The notes below the pieces were generated by a model. The model was not told the DNA's origin, made no database searches, and saw only the letters and a list, made by a program, of their open reading frames with translations. Source: Flavobacterium sp. ACN2 (GTDB taxonomy: Bacteria > Bacteroidota > Bacteroidia > Flavobacteriales > Flavobacteriaceae). From it: 39,615 nucleotides of DNA. The stretch covers positions 1 to 39,615 of the forward strand of contig NZ_MRCM01000025.1 in NCBI RefSeq assembly GCF_002303885.1, written 5' to 3'. A program made the position numbers and the translations under genes. Of this stretch, positions 14,122-24,181 are shown one piece after another; position 1 is the first letter of the stretch; each line of letters opens with the position of its first letter.

Positions 14122-16841
14122 TATTCTAAAACCAAGCCTATCTGGCCATCGTCATCTAATTCTGTTTCGACTGGATCGTCTTCTGATATTTCTGGTCTTT
14201 CAGGAACTTCTTCAACCGGTTCTTCATAAGGAAGCGGATCTAATAAGTTTACCTGTTTTAGTTTATCTGTTGTCAATTGATTTCCTAAAGCTTTAAAACC
14301 TTTTACGGCTATAAAATCTTCTACATCAATATGTAAATCGTCTTTTTGAACCCCTTTTATTTTGGCAAAAACCAATTGTGCAACCGGACGATAATCTGTA
14401 GAAACAATCTCTAACTGCGAATTCGGGTGATCGGTAATAAAGCTTTCTTCCTTACCTTCATTTTCTACAAGGAAACGTTTCAAGAAATAGCGTTCTTTTT
14501 CTCCATCATAATAAATTGCAGAAATTGGTTTTTTAGGTTTCCATTTTTCCAAAACGATCATATCTTCATCAAAATGAGTCGATAATTCAGGAATAATAAC
14601 CTTCAATTTACCCGATTGACTAATTACCAATATTTTATCACTTGGTTTAAATTCGCCTAATAATTCTCCTCTTGCATCAACATTTAAACGTTTTACCGTA
14701 TCATCAAACCAAACTTTTCTTGGCAATAAAGTCGAAATTCCTTTTTCTTTTAATTCGATTTTCTTGATTGGATATTTGGTAACCAAGTTTCCTTTAGAAC
14801 CACGTCCTTTAATCGCTAAATTAGCAAAATCAATATCGAATTTCAATTTCTTAATCGTTCCAACCTGACGAAGCAAAATAGTCACAACCTCAGCTTCTCC
14901 ATTTGGATTATGTGAAAAATAAACCACCTGAGAACCGTTTGTTCCATTAGTTAAATCGTAAGCTTTATCACGTGTTACACCCGTAACATTAAAACGTTTT
15001 ATATAAGACGGCCCCGATTTACCATCGCGGTACATCATATTATAAATGGTGCGTTTATCGTTTTTATCAAAAACTGCGGCGTGTATAATGTCTTTTCCTA
15101 TAAATGTTTTGGCATCTACTTTTGTGATCATCAATGTTCCGTCTCTTAAAAACACGATAACATCATCAATATCAGAACAATCACCTACATATTCGTCTTT
15201 TTTTAAACTCGTTCCTACGAAACCTTCTTCGCGATTTACGTAAAGTTTTGTGTTTCTTAAAACAACTTTTGTAGCTTCAACGTTATCAAAGACACGAAGT
15301 TCTGTTTGGCGTTCACGGCCTTTTCCGTATTTCTCTTTTAATTTCGTAAAATAAGCAATTGCAAAATCTGTTAAATGTTCTAGATTATGCTCTACCTCTT
15401 TCATTTCGTCTTCTAGCTTAGCGATTAAATCATCCGCTTTATCAGAGTCGAAACGCGTAATACGAATCATCGGAATTTGAGTCAGTCTTTGTAAATCGTC
15501 ATCATTGATTTCTCTAACGAATGATTTTTTGAAAGGCTCAAAACGATCGTATAAATATTTATAAAGTGATTCTCTATCTCCATATAATTTGAAGTCAATA
15601 TACATTTCTTCACGAATGAAGATTTTCTCCAAAGTAGAAAAGTGCCACTTATTTTTTAATTCTTCTAACTGAATTTCTAATTCCTGACGAAGTAAATCGA
15701 CTGTTCTTTCTGTTGAAATTTTCAACATTTGAGAAACACCGATAAACAACGGTTTATTATCTTCAATAACACATCCTAAAGGCGCTACAGATGTTTCACA
15801 AGCGGTAAAGGCAAATAAAGCATCAATAGTTTTATCTGGCGAAACACCTGGGAAAAGGTGAATTAAAATCTCAACATCGGCAGCCGTATTATCTTCGATT
15901 TTCTTGATTTTGATTTTACCTTTTTCATTGGCTTTCAAAATACTATCAATTAAACTCGAGGTATTGGTCGAAAACGGAATCTGTGTAATCACCAATGTAT
16001 TTTTATCTAATTGCGAAATTTTAGCACGCACACGCACACGTCCGCCACGCATTCCGTCGTTGTAATTGGAAACGTCGGCAATACCTTGCGTCATAAAATC
16101 AGGATAAAGCGTAAACGGTTTTCCTTTTAAGATTTTAATCGAAGCATCAATTAACTCGTTGAAGTTATGAGGCAAAACTTTTGTTGATAAACCAACTGCG
16201 ATACCTTCTGCTCCCTGCGCTAAAAGCAATGGAAATTTTACCGGAAGATTGTTGGGTTCTGCACGACGACCATCATACGAAACTCCCCAATCGGTAATTT
16301 TTGGAGAATATAAAACCTCCAAAGCAAATTTAGATAAACGTGCCTCAATATAACGCGAAGCTGCTGCTCCATCGCCTGTTAAAATATTACCCCAGTTTCC
16401 TTGACAGTCAATTAATAAATCTTTCTGACCAATTTGCACCATTGCATCACCAATACTCGCATCTCCGTGTGGGTGATACTGCATGGTGTGACCAACAACA
16501 TTGGCAACTTTATTATAACGACCATCGTCCAACTCTTTTAAAGAGTGCATAATACGACGCTGAACAGGTTTGAATCCGTCCTCGATAGCAGGAACTGCAC
16601 GTTCCAAAATTACATACGAAGCGTAATCCAAGAACCAGTCTTTATACATTCCGGTTACTTTTGTAATAACGTCTTCGCCTTCTTCATCCTGATTTTCGTA
16701 AAAATGCTGTCCTTCAAAATGTTTAGCATCTACGTCAATAATCTCATCATCATCTCCATTTTGATTGTCATCAATTTGGTTTTCATCCTGATTATTCTCG
16801 TCGTCGTTTGGAATTATGTTATCGTCTTCTTCGTCTTTCAT
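14121..16841 (-). CDS. parC: DNA topoisomerase IV subunit A (ParC-type)
   Basis: 906 residues. A strongly acidic, Asp/Asn-rich tail of about 50 residues precedes the GyrA/ParC breakage-reunion domain (DYASYVILERAVPAIEDGFK, then QRRIMHSL, then HPHGDASIGDAMV). The catalytic tyrosine is in AASRYIEARL (Tyr164). The C-terminal part from about 550 is a GyrA-like beta-propeller region without a clear canonical GyrA box, which fits ParC rather than GyrA. With ParE it relaxes and decatenates DNA for chromosome segregation. It lies 47 nt downstream of the parE-type gene on the same strand, so both are probably expressed together. The very acidic ends (also at the C-terminus) look lineage-specific. Confidence 0.9.
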   Translation of the reverse strand: MKDEEDDNIIPNDDENNQDENQIDDNQNGDDDEIIDVDAKHFEGQHFYENQDEEGEDVITKVTGMYKDWFLDYASYVILERAVPAIEDGFKPVQRRIMHSLKELDDGRYNKVANVVGHTMQYHPHGDASIGDAMVQIGQKDLLIDCQGNWGNILTGDGAAASRYIEARLSKFALEVLYSPKITDWGVSYDGRRAEPNNLPVKFPLLLAQGAEGIAVGLSTKVLPHNFNELIDASIKILKGKPFTLYPDFMTQGIADVSNYNDGMRGGRVRVRAKISQLDKNTLVITQIPFSTNTSSLIDSILKANEKGKIKIKKIEDNTAADVEILIHLFPGVSPDKTIDALFAFTACETSVAPLGCVIEDNKPLFIGVSQMLKISTERTVDLLRQELEIQLEELKNKWHFSTLEKIFIREEMYIDFKLYGDRESLYKYLYDRFEPFKKSFVREINDDDLQRLTQIPMIRITRFDSDKADDLIAKLEDEMKEVEHNLEHLTDFAIAYFTKLKEKYGKGRERQTELRVFDNVEATKVVLRNTKLYVNREEGFVGTSLKKDEYVGDCSDIDDVIVFLRDGTLMITKVDAKTFIGKDIIHAAVFDKNDKRTIYNMMYRDGKSGPSYIKRFNVTGVTRDKAYDLTNGTNGSQVVYFSHNPNGEAEVVTILLRQVGTIKKLKFDIDFANLAIKGRGSKGNLVTKYPIKKIELKEKGISTLLPRKVWFDDTVKRLNVDARGELLGEFKPSDKILVISQSGKLKVIIPELSTHFDEDMIVLEKWKPKKPISAIYYDGEKERYFLKRFLVENEGKEESFITDHPNSQLEIVSTDYRPVAQLVFAKIKGVQKDDLHIDVEDFIAVKGFKALGNQLTTDKLKQVNLLDPLPYEEPVEEVPERPEISEDDPVETELDDDGQIGLVLE

Positions 16842-16888
16842 ATATTTTGTTCAGTATAAAACTACTAAAAAATTCTTCTTCTTTAATC

Positions 16889-18757
16889 TTAAACCTCCTC
16901 CAACTCATCAATCTCCACTTTCAAATTCTTGATAATAAACTCTTGTCTGTCTGGTGTATTTTTACCCATGTAGAAAGACAATAACTGCTCGATTGAAGTG
17001 TGTTTATCCATCATAACCGGATCAAGGCGAATGGTGTCTCCAATGAAGTTTTTAAACTCATCTGGCGAAATCTCTCCCAAACCTTTAAATCGAGTAATTT
17101 CTGGCTTTGGTTTCAGTTTCTCAATAGCATCTTTTCTTTCTTCCTCAGAATAACAATAAATCGTTTCTTTTTTATTACGAACCCTGAAAAGCGGTGTTTG
17201 TAAAATGTACAAATGCCCTTCTTTGATTAATTCTGGGAAAAATTGTAAAAAGAACGTAATTAAAAGCAAACGAATGTGCATTCCGTCGACATCGGCATCG
17301 GTTGCGATTACGATGTTGTTGTAACGTAATTTTTCTAATCCGTCCTCAATATCTAATGCTGCTTGCAGTAAATTGAATTCTTCGTTTTCATACACAATCT
17401 TTTTCGTCATTCCGTATGAATTCAAAGGCTTACCACGCAAACTGAAAACCGCTTGTGTATTCACGTCACGCGACTTTGTAATCGATCCAGAAGCCGAATC
17501 TCCCTCGGTAATAAAAAGCGTACTTTCTAAGTTTCTTGGGTTTTTTGTATCTGGAAGATGCGCACGGCAATCTCTTAATTTTTTATTGTGAAGATTGGCT
17601 TTTTTAGCACGATCTGTTGCCAGTTTTCTAATTCCAGATAATTCTTTACGCTCACGTTCTGCCTGAAGAATTTTACGCAATAAAGCTTCGGCAGTTGTTG
17701 GATTTTTATGAAGGTAATTATCCAGTTTCGTTTTAATAAAATCGTTAACGAAAGTACGAACAGAAACTGCTGGAGTTCCATCATCAGAACCCATATCGGT
17801 AGAACCTAATTTTGTTTTGGTCTGAGACTCAAAAACAGGTTCCATTACTTTAATACTAATCGCACTTACAATAGATTTACGAACATCTGATGCTTCGAAA
17901 TTCTTGTTGTAAAACTCACGAATCGTTTTTACAACCGCTTCACGGTAAGCCGCTAAGTGCGTTCCTCCTTGTGTTGTATTCTGACCGTTTACAAAAGAAT
18001 GATATTCTTCGCTGTATTGCGTTTTACTGTGTGTAAGCGCAACCTCGATATCATGCTCTTTTAAATGAATAATTGGGTATTCTAAATCGTCTTCATTGAT
18101 CGTTTCTTCTAATAAATCACGAAGTCCGTTCTCTGAATAGTATTTTTCTCCGTTGAAAATAATAGTCAAACCATTGTTCAAATAACAATAGTTTTTGACC
18201 ATTTTGATTACATATTCTAAACGGAATTTATAGTTTTTGAAAATCGTTTCGTCTGGCGTAAAAATTACTTTTGTTCCTTTACGTTTTGTTGTATCGATAA
18301 CGTCTTCTTCTAGAACCAAATTTCCAGCAGAGAATTCAGCTGCTTTTTGTTTGTCATCACGAACCGATTCTACACGGAAATAATTAGACAAAGCATTTAC
18401 CGCTTTTGTTCCGACACCATTCAAACCAACCGATTTCTGGAAAGCTTTAGAATCGTACTTTCCACCAGTATTCATTTTCGAAACTACATCGACCACTTTA
18501 CCCAATGGAATTCCACGTCCGTAATCACGAACAGAAACTGTTTTGTCTTTAATACTTACCTCGATAGTTTTTCCGGCACCCATGACGAACTCATCGATAC
18601 AGTTGTCTAAAACCTCTTTTAAAAGAATATAAATACCATCATCTGGTGATGATCCGTCCCCTAATTTCCCGATGTACATACCCGGACGCATACGAATATG
18701 TTCCTTCCAATCGAGTGAACGAATATTATCTTCGTTGTATTGATTTTGCTCTAGCAT
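16889..18757 (-). CDS. parE: DNA topoisomerase IV subunit B (ParE-type)
   Basis: 622 residues, the usual ParE length and shorter than most GyrB. It has a GHKL ATPase domain with RPGMYIG, EVLDNCIDEF (ATP-Mg Asn), DYGRGIP and GLNGVGTKAVNALS, then the transducer domain, then TOPRIM with FITEGDSASGS and DADVDGMHIRLLL, and the C-terminal GyrB motif around TRFKGLGE. It supplies ATP-driven strand passage to ParC. It is followed directly by parC, and the start codon fits the normal family N-terminus (NEDNIRSLDWKEHIRMRPGM). Confidence 0.92.
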   Translation of the reverse strand: MLEQNQYNEDNIRSLDWKEHIRMRPGMYIGKLGDGSSPDDGIYILLKEVLDNCIDEFVMGAGKTIEVSIKDKTVSVRDYGRGIPLGKVVDVVSKMNTGGKYDSKAFQKSVGLNGVGTKAVNALSNYFRVESVRDDKQKAAEFSAGNLVLEEDVIDTTKRKGTKVIFTPDETIFKNYKFRLEYVIKMVKNYCYLNNGLTIIFNGEKYYSENGLRDLLEETINEDDLEYPIIHLKEHDIEVALTHSKTQYSEEYHSFVNGQNTTQGGTHLAAYREAVVKTIREFYNKNFEASDVRKSIVSAISIKVMEPVFESQTKTKLGSTDMGSDDGTPAVSVRTFVNDFIKTKLDNYLHKNPTTAEALLRKILQAERERKELSGIRKLATDRAKKANLHNKKLRDCRAHLPDTKNPRNLESTLFITEGDSASGSITKSRDVNTQAVFSLRGKPLNSYGMTKKIVYENEEFNLLQAALDIEDGLEKLRYNNIVIATDADVDGMHIRLLLITFFLQFFPELIKEGHLYILQTPLFRVRNKKETIYCYSEEERKDAIEKLKPKPEITRFKGLGEISPDEFKNFIGDTIRLDPVMMDKHTSIEQLLSFYMGKNTPDRQEFIIKNLKVEIDELEEV

Positions 18758-18887
18758 AAATGAATTTAGGATTTTTGGCTAATGTACCATTTATCGGTAA
18801 AAAATAAAAGCGTATTTCTTTTTTGTTATGAATAATAACAGTTTAAATTCTATTTAAATTGATTTTAAAATAAAACAAACACTAAAA

Positions 18888-18918
18888 ATATAAAAAACTG
18901 CTTTTTCAGCAAAAAAAT
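18888..18918 (-). terminator. Weak terminator downstream of pncB
   Basis: On the minus strand a short TGCT/AGCA stem (loop GAAAA) is followed by a six-T run. It sits directly after the pncB stop. The rest of 18758-18919 is A+T-rich with no gene and no convincing parE promoter. Confidence 0.35.
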
Positions 18919-18919
18919 A

Positions 18920-20095
18920 CTATTTGATTCCCAACACTTGTTTTGCCAATGCAATCATTTCGGGCGTTCCCGTGTTTTTATTTTTTTCGTCAGAAAGTTT
19001 AACAACTCCCTGCCAATGTATGTTGTCAGGTTTTGTATCAGTCAATTTTATAACCATATTCATCGCTGGAAGACCAACATCGTTGGTGAAATTTGTCCCG
19101 ATTCCAAATGACATTTTTATTTTGTCCTGACAGAAATCAACAATCTTTTTTACTTTATCGTAATTTAAAGAATCTGAAAAAACAATAACTTTTGATTTTG
19201 GATCAATTCCCATTTTGGTATAATGAGCAATTACTTTTTGGGCAAACTCAATTGGGTCGCCGCTGTCATGTCGAACACCATCAAAAAGCTTAGAATATTT
19301 TTTATCGAATTGGTTGAAAAATATTTCTGTAGTATAAGTATCCGTTAAAGCGATTCCGAGATCACCGCCATAAACTTTTGTCCAGTTTTCGAGACTTATA
19401 AAATTCGCCACCTGAAAACCATATTGCGCTGCATGAAACATAAACCATTCGTGCGCATGTGTTCCTAAAGGGCGCTTGTTATTGACCATTGCAAAATGTA
19501 CATTGCTTGTTCCAATAAAACTTTGTCCACCATAAGTGCTCAAGGTTTTATTTACTAAATCATGAACTTCGTAAGAATGGCGACGTCTGGTTCCAAATTC
19601 TAAAACTGAAACTCCTAGTTTATTATAGCTTTCAATTTTTTCTTTCGTAAGATTCTTTATGGCTTCATCATTTAAGCGAATGAGATGGCTCGCTTTATAA
19701 AACAATTCTGAAATCAATGCCATTAGTGGCACTTCCCACAAAATTGTTCTATACCAAAATCCTTCTACGGTAACACTGATTTCTGACCCTTCTTGACTGA
19801 TTTGCACCTCGGAAGGATCAAAACTATATCCTTGGAGAAAATCTAAATAAGTAGGGTCCAAATAAGGGCAATAATGGGCCAGATAATTTTTTTCTTCTTT
19901 TGTTAAACGAAGATCTGCCATTGCATCTACAGAAACGCGAAGTAGATCTGCAAAACCTTCTGGAAAAATATGTTTACCACGATTTATGAATCCGTAACGG
20001 ACTTTTGCCTTTGGAAAAAGCTTTATTACAGCATGCTGCATTGTAAATTTGTAGAAATCATTATCTAAAATTGATTTCAAAAAAGTTGTTTCCAT
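18920..20095 (-). CDS. pncB: Nicotinate phosphoribosyltransferase
   Basis: 391 residues, the typical length. It joins nicotinate and PRPP to give nicotinate mononucleotide in the NAD salvage (Preiss-Handler) pathway, in the cytoplasm. Visible family features: the N-terminal LDNDFYKFTMQHAV, the GTRRRHSYEVHDLV segment near the conserved phosphorylated-His region, GTSNVHFA, and GVRHDSGDP in the active-site region. It is a single gene between a weak terminator and the transglutaminase operon, with no regulator or riboswitch seen. Confidence 0.93.
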   Translation of the reverse strand: METTFLKSILDNDFYKFTMQHAVIKLFPKAKVRYGFINRGKHIFPEGFADLLRVSVDAMADLRLTKEEKNYLAHYCPYLDPTYLDFLQGYSFDPSEVQISQEGSEISVTVEGFWYRTILWEVPLMALISELFYKASHLIRLNDEAIKNLTKEKIESYNKLGVSVLEFGTRRRHSYEVHDLVNKTLSTYGGQSFIGTSNVHFAMVNNKRPLGTHAHEWFMFHAAQYGFQVANFISLENWTKVYGGDLGIALTDTYTTEIFFNQFDKKYSKLFDGVRHDSGDPIEFAQKVIAHYTKMGIDPKSKVIVFSDSLNYDKVKKIVDFCQDKIKMSFGIGTNFTNDVGLPAMNMVIKLTDTKPDNIHWQGVVKLSDEKNKNTGTPEMIALAKQVLGIK

Positions 20096-20171
20096 AGCAT
20101 CAAATTCTTTTCATTTCCCGCTAAGATACGGCAATTTCAGAAAACATAAAATATTGATGAACTCTTATTTT

Positions 20172-21146
20172 CTAGACAATTTTAAAAGACACAATACTAT
20201 CGGTGTCAACAAAAATCGTAATATAATTACCTACGTTGCTGTCAACAAGAATTTGAAACTCTAAACCTCCTCTTTTTTCCTTTGGATTTTGAACTTTAAC
20301 TGGTTGATTCTTTTTATTTAAATAAAAAACCTGATTGGATTTGGAAACATTTTTAATTTCGACAGTTATTTTATCTCCATTTTTTACTTCCATTATTCCG
20401 GAACTTGGCGTTTTGATTTTATAATCGTTTTCGATCGTTTTATTATAAATCAATGGGCCGTTTAAGAAATCATCTTTGCTTAGTCGATCTCCTAAAAACG
20501 ATCCAGAATCTGGAAAATGTTTGGCAAAAAAGTAGTCAGGATCGGTATCAAAATAAATCGGATTAAAGTCATTAACCATTCTTCCTTTATTACTATCATA
20601 ATAACCTTGACCCCAAGTTACATCAATCAAGCGCCATTTTTTGTTAATCAAAACCATATTCCAAGCATGGTTTGACGAAGTGTTTTTTCTTCCAATGTCA
20701 GCCAATCTTGTTTTAGAATCTCCTTTAACAATTTCGCATTTCAAACCAACTTGTTCAGCCAAATTCTGATACAAAGCAGTAAAACCTTCACAAACGGCTT
20801 TTTTAGAATTAAAAGTCTTTTGAATGAGGTTATCATTCAACTGTTTTATTTTTCGCTGTTTTTCGGCTTCTGTAGAATAACTGAACCCCTGCACTCTTGG
20901 CGGATTCAAATAGGCGTTGTAATCATATCTTATATTAAAAGCAATCCAGCTATAAATAGCGCGTGCACGCTCAGCATCCGAATCAAAATCTTTCTCTATT
21001 CTGTCGGCTAACTTTTCGGTGCTGTCAAAATTTTTTGGATATTTTGCAACTATTTTATCGACTTCGCTAATCTTTTGAGCGAAAGTAAAATTGATAGAAA
21101 AAATATTTAGTAAAAGGAAAATAAGGGCAATCTTTTTTTGTGGCAT
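20172..21146 (-). CDS. Secreted transglutaminase-like protein
   Basis: 324 residues with a signal peptide (MPQKKIALIFLLLNIFSINFTFAQ). The transglutaminase-like core (about 50-190) shows the Cys-His-Asp triad: AVCEGFTALYQNLAEQVGL (Cys), SSNHAWNMVLI (His) and WRLIDVTWGQGY (Asp). An ERARAIYSWIAFNIRYD stretch is typical of this fold. The C-terminal 120 residues look like a beta domain. Such bacterial proteins act as proteases or peptide-modifying enzymes in the envelope; the substrate cannot be read from the sequence. It starts directly after the stop of the FMN-reductase gene, making it the last gene of a three-gene operon. Confidence 0.85.
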   Translation of the reverse strand: MPQKKIALIFLLLNIFSINFTFAQKISEVDKIVAKYPKNFDSTEKLADRIEKDFDSDAERARAIYSWIAFNIRYDYNAYLNPPRVQGFSYSTEAEKQRKIKQLNDNLIQKTFNSKKAVCEGFTALYQNLAEQVGLKCEIVKGDSKTRLADIGRKNTSSNHAWNMVLINKKWRLIDVTWGQGYYDSNKGRMVNDFNPIYFDTDPDYFFAKHFPDSGSFLGDRLSKDDFLNGPLIYNKTIENDYKIKTPSSGIMEVKNGDKITVEIKNVSKSNQVFYLNKKNQPVKVQNPKEKRGGLEFQILVDSNVGNYITIFVDTDSIVSFKIV

Positions 21147-21671
21147 TTAAAAATTTGATTTAATAATGTTTTTCAGTTCATTATCTAACTCAACGTTAGA
21201 AATTTTATTTTCCTGTAAATCAAAATTCGAGCCAAATGCTGGTAATGAGAAACTTCCCTTAATTTCTGCGCCATAACGCGGGAAAAGATTCTGGGCAATT
21301 CCTAAAACAGATGCACCTCCTCTTCCGCCTGGAGAAGTTGCTAATAGTAACATTGGTTTATGCTGAAAAACATCTTTTTCAATTCTAGAACTCCAATCGA
21401 AAACATTTTTGAACGCAACAGAATAGTTCCCGTTATTTTCTGCCATTGAAACAACCAGAATATCAGCTTCTTTAAGCTTATTTAAAAATGCTTGTGCCAC
21501 TTCATGCTGCCCAATTTCTTTTTCAAGATCTACACTAAATACAGGCATTGCAAAATCGTTAAGATCTAGAACTTCAACGTCTGCATTTTCAAACAAACTT
21601 GACGCGTAAGTCGCTAAATGTTTATTGATTGACTGTTTGCTGTTACTTCCTCCAAAGGCTATAATTTTCAT
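21147..21671 (-). CDS. NADPH-dependent FMN reductase family protein
   Basis: 174 residues with a flavodoxin-like fold: AFGGSNSKQSINKHLATYA (FMN phosphate-binding loop), ADILVVSMAENNGNYSVAFKN (the P.YN.s.....KN-type region with variant residues) and LLLATSPGGRGG. It is a cytoplasmic quinone, azo or FMN reductase; the exact substrate is unknown. Its ATG overlaps the stop of yihY by 4 nt and its stop abuts the transglutaminase start, so translation is coupled across the operon. Confidence 0.85.
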   Translation of the reverse strand: MKIIAFGGSNSKQSINKHLATYASSLFENADVEVLDLNDFAMPVFSVDLEKEIGQHEVAQAFLNKLKEADILVVSMAENNGNYSVAFKNVFDWSSRIEKDVFQHKPMLLLATSPGGRGGASVLGIAQNLFPRYGAEIKGSFSLPAFGSNFDLQENKISNVELDNELKNIIKSNF

Positions 21672-22627
21672 GGTTTCTCGTTTAGTAATTTTTCTTCAAT
21701 TAGTTCTTTTTTGGGTCCATCGATTTCATAAATCTCCTTTGCAATTTCTACAGAATATTCGTTAGGATAGATTTTTCCTCCGTAAGATTTTGCATAGACC
21801 TTAGTAAATTCTGCTCCAAAATACAGAATTATTGCCGAATAATAAACCCAAACCAGAATAATAATCACAGAACCAGCTGCACCATATACAGAAGCTACTG
21901 TCGAACTACCTAAATAAAATCCAATGGCAAATTTACCAATCATAAAAAGTATTGCCGTAACTCCTGATCCTATAAAAGCATCTTTCCATTTTATTTTTCC
22001 ATCTGGTAACGTTCTAAAAATTATGGCAAAGAGAAGTGTAATACTGGCTAAAACAATGACCACGTTCACAATGTAAAATAAGTAGACAGTACTTTCTGGA
22101 AAATAGACTTTTAAACGTGCACTAAGCAAATCTAAAGTTGTACTTATAAAAAGACTGACCAGCATTAAAAAACCAACTGAAGCAATCATCGAGAATGACA
22201 TTAGGCGGTTTTGAATAAATTTCTTAATTCCTTTATCTGGTTTTGCACGAAGTCCCCAAATAAAATTAATAGAACTTTGTATTTCGGCAAAAACTCCTGA
22301 GGCTCCAATTAACAGCATTACGATTCCAAATACGGTTGCAAAAACATTATCGCCAGATAATTGCACATTTTTAATAGCTTCCTGAATTTGAGTTGCAGCG
22401 CCATTACCTACCAAACCATTAATTTGTCCGTATAATTCTCCAGTCACTGCTTCTTCTCCAAAAAAGAAACCACAAATTGTGATAATAATAATCAATAAAG
22501 GTGGTAACGCAAATATGGTATAGTACGCCAATGCAGCGCTTAACTTAATTGCATTATCATCGTTAAATTCTAAAAAGGTATTCTTTAAGAGAAACCAAGT
22601 TTTGGAGAATATATTTTTGATTTTCAT
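21668..22627 (-). CDS. YihY/BrkB family inner-membrane protein
   Basis: 319 residues from the ATG at 22627. The frame could begin at a TTG at 22663, but that overlaps a TAAATTTG -7 box and gives a poor N-terminus. Six membrane segments are visible, with family motifs KLSAALAYYTIFALPPLLII near the start and SVYGAAGSVIIILVWVYYSA, then YFGAEFTKVYA near the end. This family was once called ribonuclease BN in error; its function is still poorly defined. First gene of the operon with the flavin reductase and transglutaminase genes. Confidence 0.88.
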   Translation of the reverse strand: MKIKNIFSKTWFLLKNTFLEFNDDNAIKLSAALAYYTIFALPPLLIIIITICGFFFGEEAVTGELYGQINGLVGNGAATQIQEAIKNVQLSGDNVFATVFGIVMLLIGASGVFAEIQSSINFIWGLRAKPDKGIKKFIQNRLMSFSMIASVGFLMLVSLFISTTLDLLSARLKVYFPESTVYLFYIVNVVIVLASITLLFAIIFRTLPDGKIKWKDAFIGSGVTAILFMIGKFAIGFYLGSSTVASVYGAAGSVIIILVWVYYSAIILYFGAEFTKVYAKSYGGKIYPNEYSVEIAKEIYEIDGPKKELIEEKLLNEKP

Positions 22628-22650
22628 GTGCTGCTTATTTGATATTCTCT

Positions 22651-22658
22651 CAAATTTA
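22651..22658 (-). promoter_or_regulatory. Candidate -7 box for yihY operon
   Basis: TAAATTTG on the minus strand matches TAnnTTTG and lies about 24 nt before the ATG at 22627. No clear -33 TTTG is seen. Confidence 0.35.
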
Positions 22659-22718
22659 AGCAATCTTGAAAAATTTTAAATTCTTGCTTTTTAGCAGAAT
22701 TTTATATTTTTACCATGT

Positions 22719-23393
22719 TTATTTTGAAACTTTTTTATATTCCTGATCATATCCTAGATTTCTAATTTTTAAAATATTTTTAAATTCTTTCTTTGTTGGT
22801 TTGATTAAATAAGAAAGTGAATCTAACATTTTTGATTTTATGACAGTAACCGAGTCGAATTTCTTCAAGTCTTCCGGTAAATAAATATTTTTAATTTTAA
22901 GAATATCCTTTTCTAACGTAATCGTTTTTATGTTCCAAAAAATAGAATCTCTTGTACTTAAAACCAACTGCCTATTAATACGCTTTAATTTCTGACTGTA
23001 TGACAATCTGAATAATGTATCCGTATCTCTTTGAGACAATTCAATAGAATCACCTTTTTTAAGCACATCAAATTTATCCTTTCTATCTTTAGTAATTAAT
23101 TTCCCATCGATGAGGTCATATTCAGATTTTAAAGAATCTAATTTTTGTCTGTGAACCTTGAATTTAAAATAATACTCTCTAAAGATTCCATTATCGTCAA
23201 TTCTTAAAAAAGTAGAATCTGGATTCATATATAGCCCTCTAAATTTAGAAGGAAAGCTATTTAGTTCAGAATCATCAATCGGTTGAGGATTCTCAAAATA
23301 AAATGTCAAACCACCAGATTCTGCAACTGCATCAGCCTTTTTGCAGGAAACAATTAATACAGCTATTGCTATAACTAAAACTGCTTTCTTCAT
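22719..23393 (-). CDS. Lipoprotein of unknown function
   Basis: 224 residues with a lipoprotein signal peptide (MKKAVLVIAIAVLIVSCKKA, Cys at about 17). The mature part is Asp/Lys-rich with repeated phrases such as DSTFLRIDDNGIFREYYFK and LDSLKSEYDLIDGKL, suggesting a beta-sheet lipoprotein. I do not recognise a named family. It follows the DUF2459 gene by 7 nt and is likely co-transcribed with it. Confidence 0.75.
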   Translation of the reverse strand: MKKAVLVIAIAVLIVSCKKADAVAESGGLTFYFENPQPIDDSELNSFPSKFRGLYMNPDSTFLRIDDNGIFREYYFKFKVHRQKLDSLKSEYDLIDGKLITKDRKDKFDVLKKGDSIELSQRDTDTLFRLSYSQKLKRINRQLVLSTRDSIFWNIKTITLEKDILKIKNIYLPEDLKKFDSVTVIKSKMLDSLSYLIKPTKKEFKNILKIRNLGYDQEYKKVSK

Positions 23394-23400
23394 CCAAAGA

Positions 23401-24078
23401 TCATTTATAATGACAAAAAATCCCCTTATCGTAAACCGTCCACAAACTTGCTTTTTGATTGGCCGCTTTTAAAGCATTATTTGCCCAAGTGTTGCAAGTA
23501 TAGAAAAGGCTATAACTTCCTTTTGCTTCATAAAAAGCGTCTTTTTTGCCATAACCGTGGCCTTCAATCCATTGTGGACGAACTGGATCGCTGAAACTAT
23601 TTGAAATATAGTAGACTAATTTTTGATAATTTTCTTTAGAAATCAAAATACGTTTGCAGTCGTCTCCTTCTCTTAATTGCTTAAAAAATGTAGCATGCAC
23701 GGCAGATGAACTGATTCCGAAAGCGGCTTTGAAGGCTGTGCTGGCTTTTAAATCTGACCATTCTGGAGTTTCGAGATAAAATCCTTTATCGCCCCAGCCA
23801 AAAGCAATATAATTCATTAACGAATCTTTTGATTGAGTTTGATTAAACTGAATTTCGTTTCGCCAATCTTTAACTTCGTTTTTAATTGGAACTACAATAT
23901 CGGTATGAACTCCGTTTGAAAGAATGTAAATTGGAATAGCATTTTGTTCTTCGACTTTTGCTATATCGGAGTTGACTGTAATTTTAGAAATAATAAAAAC
24001 AGAAGTAATGTACAGAGCAAGAAAACTGAAAATTCCGAAAAGTGTCCAGCCTAGAATTTTAAATGATTTTTTTATCAT
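23401..24078 (-). CDS. DUF2459 / TIGR02117 family protein
   Basis: 225 residues. One N-terminal membrane helix (about 9-31) is followed by an extracytoplasmic domain with ILSNGVHTDIVVPI, FGWGDKGFYLETPEW and YTCNTWANNALKAA. These are the conserved blocks of the DUF2459 (TIGR02117) family. The His, Cys and Asn residues in these blocks resemble a papain-like fold, but no activity is established. A perfect 9-bp inverted repeat (AATTGGTTA...TAACCAATT, 24104-24130) lies 26 nt upstream as a leader hairpin. Confidence 0.85.
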   Translation of the reverse strand: MIKKSFKILGWTLFGIFSFLALYITSVFIISKITVNSDIAKVEEQNAIPIYILSNGVHTDIVVPIKNEVKDWRNEIQFNQTQSKDSLMNYIAFGWGDKGFYLETPEWSDLKASTAFKAAFGISSSAVHATFFKQLREGDDCKRILISKENYQKLVYYISNSFSDPVRPQWIEGHGYGKKDAFYEAKGSYSLFYTCNTWANNALKAANQKASLWTVYDKGIFCHYK

Positions 24079-24181
24079 TTTGATTGATTGATTTTAGATT
24101 AGTAATTGGTTAATTTTTCTCTAACCAATTTTTAAGCCAAAAATTTTGTTTCCTGAAAACGGTACACAGATTTTACGGATT

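Noticed and set aside
14121..18757. GyrA/GyrB instead of ParC/ParE
   Set aside because: The B subunit is short (622 residues) and the A subunit lacks a clear GyrA box; adjacent parE-parC order fits topoisomerase IV.
22628..22663. TTG start for the YihY protein
   Set aside because: It overlaps a -7 box; the ATG at 22627 gives the normal family N-terminus.
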